This document shows, one piece after another, positions 21,967 through 24,500 of a stretch of 24,500 nt of DNA. The DNA comes from an uncultured Eubacteriales bacterium (GTDB lineage Bacteria; Bacillota; Clostridia; Peptostreptococcales; Anaerovoracaceae): contig URGK01000039.1 in NCBI GenBank assembly GCA_900547295.1, positions 1-24,500 on the forward strand, in the 5' to 3' direction. Positions within the stretch are counted from its first letter, which is position 1; the number at the start of each line of letters is the position of its first letter. A program made the position numbers and the translations under genes. The notes beneath the pieces were generated by a model. The model made no database searches. It was given only the letters and a program-made list of their open reading frames with translations, and was not told where the DNA came from.

Positions 21967-21975
21967 TGATATACT
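21967..21975 (+). promoter_or_regulatory. Extended -10 promoter before the lysO pair
   Basis: TGATATACT is an extended -10 (TG-N-TATACT, with the -10 at 21970-21975) about 43 bp before the TTG start at 22018. The -35 region (TAGTGT at 17 bp) is poor, as is usual for extended -10 promoters. Confidence 0.5.
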
Positions 21976-22017
21976 TTACAGACTGGTGTATAAATTACAA
22001 GATTGGAGAACTCAAAA

Positions 22018-22335
22018 TTGGACTGGAATTCAATACTTTTACTTGTGCTGTATCTTTCTATGGCCGCCATCGGATATGCAATCGGAGCAAGGCGCAGGAA
22101 AAAGGGCGCTTCTTTAAAAAGGCTCTCGAAGATACAGTCAGTTGCAATTATCGTACTTGTTTTTGCAATGGGCTGCAGGATAGGTATGAACAAAGACGTA
22201 ATCAGATCTCTTGACACCATAGGAATTACCGCATTTATATTTACAATACTGGTTATGGCAGGTAGTGTATTTGCTGTTTTTGCTGTAAGAAAGCTTATGG
22301 GAATAAACAGGAAAGGACTTAAAGCAGATGACTAA
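22018..22335 (+). CDS. lysO: LysO-family exporter, N-terminal half protein
   Basis: A 105-residue protein with three hydrophobic segments (SILLLVLYLSMAAIGYAIG, SVAIIVLVFAMGCRIGMN, and TAFIFTILVMAGSVFAVF). It matches the first part of LysO (YbjE, DUF340), the lysine/thialysine exporter, which in E. coli is one chain of about 300 residues. The start is TTG 22018, because GGAG lies 8 bp before it; a TTG at 22003 would lie before that site. The gene overlaps the next one by 8 bp, so the two halves are made together. It diverges from the racemase operon, which suggests export of lysine or ornithine. Confidence 0.75.
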   Translation: MDWNSILLLVLYLSMAAIGYAIGARRRKKGASLKRLSKIQSVAIIVLVFAMGCRIGMNKDVIRSLDTIGITAFIFTILVMAGSVFAVFAVRKLMGINRKGLKADD

Positions 22336-22948
22336 AAACATATTGATATCAGTCATACTCGGTATGACCTTCAGTTATTTTTTTATACCTGAGAATATAA
22401 ATGTTAATGAACTTTCAATAGATACAGGCTCACTTCTGGGTAATATAATCGTAGCAGGCCTCTGCCTGCTTCTGCTGTTTGTTGGTATAGACATAGGATA
22501 TGAGGGAACAGTAATAAAGAACCTCAAAAAAGTAGGCGCAAGAGTGCTGGTATTTCCCTTTGCATCAATTGCAGGAAGTCTTTTAATGGCATTCGTCGCC
22601 TCATTCATACTTCCGATGAGCTGGAACGAGTCTCTGGCTGTAGGCGCGGGGCTTGGCTGGTACACACTGGCGCCGGCAATCATAATGAACCACTCGCCGT
22701 TTGTCGGAACCGTATCGTTTATACATAACCTTATGCGTGAGCTTTTAGGCATCATTCTGATGCCACTGGTGGCAAAAAAACTGGGTTATCTTGAAGCTAT
22801 GTCGCTTCCCGGCTCGGCGTCAATGGATGTCTGCCTGCCTATAGTCGAAAAAGTTACAAGCGGGGATATTGTTGTATACTCATTTATTACAGGAGCTGTT
22901 ATGAGTATGGCCGTACCTGTACTGGTGCCCTTATTCATAGCCATTTAA
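22328..22948 (+). CDS. lysO: LysO-family exporter, C-terminal half protein
   Basis: A 206-residue polytopic protein with about six hydrophobic segments, matching the main DUF340/LysO domain: LLLFVGIDIGYEG, SIAGSLLMAFVASFILPMSWNESLAVGAGLGWYTLAPAI, then VGTVSFIHNLMRELLGIILMPLVAKKLG, and GSASMDVCLPIVEKVTSGD. The GxGLGWYTL and MRE stretches are typical family motifs. AAAGGA lies 10 bp before ATG 22328. Each half has its own ribosome site, so this reads as a natural two-gene form rather than a recent frameshift. Substrate is likely a basic amino acid, by family and by the racemase neighbour. Confidence 0.88.
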   Translation: MTKNILISVILGMTFSYFFIPENINVNELSIDTGSLLGNIIVAGLCLLLLFVGIDIGYEGTVIKNLKKVGARVLVFPFASIAGSLLMAFVASFILPMSWNESLAVGAGLGWYTLAPAIIMNHSPFVGTVSFIHNLMRELLGIILMPLVAKKLGYLEAMSLPGSASMDVCLPIVEKVTSGDIVVYSFITGAVMSMAVPVLVPLFIAI

Positions 22949-22965
22949 GTTTAGGAGGTGTTTTT

Positions 22966-24126
22966 TTGATAACAGTTTCTGATTTGCTTTTGCATCCTCT
23001 GTTTTCGGAATTTGAACTTGTTTCTGATAATACCGGACTTTCCAATGTTATATCCGGTACGGGAATATTCGAATGGGAAACTCCGGAAATCATAAATGAG
23101 ACATTTGATCCCGGTGAATTTGTAATAACCACCCTTGCCAATATGCAGGATCACCCGGAGGCCTCCATTGCAGGAATCAACGCACTCATAGAAAAAGATG
23201 TGGCTGCTATTGCAGTAAAGAAGATACACACCAATATGCTTGATGCGGATATCATAGAGTATGCAAACAGTCATCATATCGCCATATTTACATTCTCAGG
23301 CACTTTCTTTGACGATATAATTTTTACTATCAAAAGTCTGCTGGCAACAGGAGATTTAAATGATCTGCTCAGAGATAAGGTCAAAGCGCTTCTTAACGAA
23401 GCAGACCCTGAAATACAGCAGATAATGATCAAACAGCTTAATCCGTCCTTTGCAGACAATTGCATATGCTGCTGCTGTATTCCAAAGGCAAAAAAATCCG
23501 CAGCGGCTTTAGAGAAATTCTGGCTGTCACACATTAAATACTACAAGGAGCAGCCTTCCGTCCGCGTCATCAGATGCAACAATTGCATACTTGTTATCTA
23601 CACCTCATCAAATACAGTAACTGATTTAAACAGCGGGCTTTCGGGCTTTCTTTCTGAGATATCTCTTTCCCCTGAAAGTTTCAGAAGCGGAATAAGCGAG
23701 ACCCTGCCCATAAAAAATCTTGCGGCTCTGATTGAGGAGTCTGTTCAGGCAGCCTACAGCTCTGTAATCTGCAATGAGGATAAAACCGCTTTCTCTGAAA
23801 TAGGTATTATGCAGATAATAATACCTAATATGCACACCAGATGGGTTTCTAATTTCTATAAGACAATAAATAAAAAACTCACTGTATATGACAAAAATCA
23901 CAATACAAATCTGCACGAGACTTTAATAACCTATATATACAGTGAGGGAGATGTGAAGCTTACCGCAAAGCAACTTTATCAGCACGGCAACACCATCAGA
24001 TACAGGCTCGAAAAAATCAAGACTGTTCTGGGCTTAAGCGACAGCTCCGATATCTATATACAGCTGTTTGCCTATGCAAAGCTTCACAAGCTTTATTCAA
24101 TTTTTGACGGTGAAAATCTGATATAG
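22966..24126 (+). CDS. PucR-family transcriptional regulator
   Basis: A 386-residue regulator. The start is TTG 22966, 5 bp after AGGAGGTG. The N-terminal PucR-type sensory domain covers about residues 1-125 (SDLLLHPLFSEFELVS, FEWETPEIINETFDPGEFVITT). The C-terminal PucR helix-turn-helix (about 312-378) contains TLITYIYSEGDVKLTAKQLYQHGNTIRYRL. Between them is a CdaR-like middle region with an unusual Cys-rich stretch (C166, C168-171) and C204/C207. PucR proteins are usually activators of amino-acid, purine or sugar-acid catabolism. It lies 17 bp after the lysO pair and is the natural candidate to bind the TTGTAA-N3-TTACAA sites of this cluster. Confidence 0.9.
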   Translation: MITVSDLLLHPLFSEFELVSDNTGLSNVISGTGIFEWETPEIINETFDPGEFVITTLANMQDHPEASIAGINALIEKDVAAIAVKKIHTNMLDADIIEYANSHHIAIFTFSGTFFDDIIFTIKSLLATGDLNDLLRDKVKALLNEADPEIQQIMIKQLNPSFADNCICCCCIPKAKKSAAALEKFWLSHIKYYKEQPSVRVIRCNNCILVIYTSSNTVTDLNSGLSGFLSEISLSPESFRSGISETLPIKNLAALIEESVQAAYSSVICNEDKTAFSEIGIMQIIIPNMHTRWVSNFYKTINKKLTVYDKNHNTNLHETLITYIYSEGDVKLTAKQLYQHGNTIRYRLEKIKTVLGLSDSSDIYIQLFAYAKLHKLYSIFDGENLI

Positions 24127-24128
24127 TA

Positions 24129-24500
24129 TCATAGCTTCACCGGGTATTTTCTGTAAAGTATCCAGCTTATAGCTGCAGTAATAACTTCTGCCGCTATGAA
24201 TGCATACCAGATTCCGTCCATTCCCATTATTTTTGAAAGTATCCACATGAACGGAAGCAGCAGTCCAAGCTGTCTTAATACATTTATCAGCAGGCTGAAG
24301 CCTACTCTCTTGGTTGACTGCATCAGAGATGCCACCATAGTTGCTATCGAGGCAAACACATAGCTTATACAAATGATTCGAAGTGCCGGCACACCAAATG
24401 ACATCATTGCAGGCGATGCGTTGAATATGGTAAGCACCTGTGACTGAAACAGCCACAGCACTGCTATACTGACGCCTGTAAGTATAATGCCTATGATATT
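24129..24500 (-). CDS. MATE-family efflux transporter (partial, C-terminal part)
   Basis: An open frame of 123 codons to the right edge with no start inside the window that is needed; the frame continues through 24500 (NIIGIILTGVSIAVLW). It shows the last three or four membrane segments of a MATE (NorM/DinF-like) transporter: VPALRIICISYVFASIATMV, STKRVGFSLLINVLRQLGLLLP, and GIWYAFIAAEVITAAISWIL, ending RKYPVKL. MATE proteins export drugs or metabolites by Na or H antiport. The gene converges on the pucR gene with only 2 bp between the stop codons and no terminator visible, so their transcripts must overlap. Confidence 0.88.
   Translation of the reverse strand, partial: NIIGIILTGVSIAVLWLFQSQVLTIFNASPAMMSFGVPALRIICISYVFASIATMVASLMQSTKRVGFSLLINVLRQLGLLLPFMWILSKIMGMDGIWYAFIAAEVITAAISWILYRKYPVKL

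Noticed and set aside
21870..22220. Minus-strand 116-codon frame over the divergent spacer and the first lysO gene
   Set aside because: It is opposite a LysO-like coding region with a clear ribosome site, and its product has no recognisable feature.
1..24500. CRISPR arrays, insertion sequences, tRNA or rRNA genes and riboswitches
   Set aside because: No regular spacer-repeat series, transposase, terminal inverted repeats, cloverleaf or conserved riboswitch core was seen on either strand; subtle RNA elements would need a covariance-model search.

Overview
The window looks like a chromosomal segment of a low-to-mid GC Gram-positive bacterium of the class Clostridia. Supporting signs are strong AGGAGG-type ribosome binding sites, frequent TTG starts, TTGACA/TATAAT promoters, the rapZ-whiA neighbourhood, the PadR/HAAS pair, and an ornithine racemase-NhaC pair of the kind known from amino-acid-fermenting clostridia. 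A gut or anaerobic amino-acid fermenter is an inference; no rRNA or tRNA is present to place it better. I see no CRISPR array, insertion sequence, phage gene, tRNA or rRNA, and the region reads as ordinary chromosome.

Region 1 (1-2232, minus) is a PadR-regulated membrane operon: padR, a HAAS-type membrane protein, and two tandem paralogous signal-anchored proteins, the second running off the window edge. Its promoter is nearly consensus (TTGACA-17-TATAAT) and is covered by two 19-bp palindromes, so self-repression by PadR is likely. A small zinc-ribbon gene lies just upstream. Region 2 (2617-4270, plus) is ridA-ilvA: threonine dehydratase with the deaminase that clears its reactive enamine/imine product, closed by an intrinsic terminator.

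Region 3 (4290-6175, minus) is a three-gene unit: a DUF5685 protein with two acidic motifs like those of class I isoprenoid synthases, a J-domain/TPR-like protein with a Cys-rich tail, and a two-TM zinc-ribbon protein. Region 4 (6269-15188, minus) is a long housekeeping stretch. In transcription order it holds an AI-2E-family permease, murB, a PHP phosphoesterase, rapZ and cysK, then a terminator and a new promoter, then whiA, rlmD, a YfcE-type phosphodiesterase, a PaaI-type thioesterase and a QueG-like Fe-S protein. cysK sits where yvcK normally lies between rapZ and whiA. mgtC (15349-15903, plus) diverges from this unit.

Region 5 (16110-24126) is the most interesting. On the minus strand are an ornithine racemase-like gene, nhaC, a class I aminotransferase and a class V (VC1184-type) PLP enzyme. 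Diverging on the plus strand are a lysine/ornithine exporter of the LysO family split into two genes and a PucR-type regulator. The leaders of the racemase and of the class V enzyme share the same promoter layout: a TTGTAA-N3-TTACAA palindrome, then TCAGACA, then a -10 box. The palindrome is exactly 53 bp from the -10 in both, and its centre is 141 or 142 bp from the start codon. This suggests a two-promoter regulon for basic amino acid (possibly D-ornithine or D-lysine) metabolism, with the PucR protein as the obvious candidate activator. The window ends inside a MATE-family transporter gene (24129-24500, minus).
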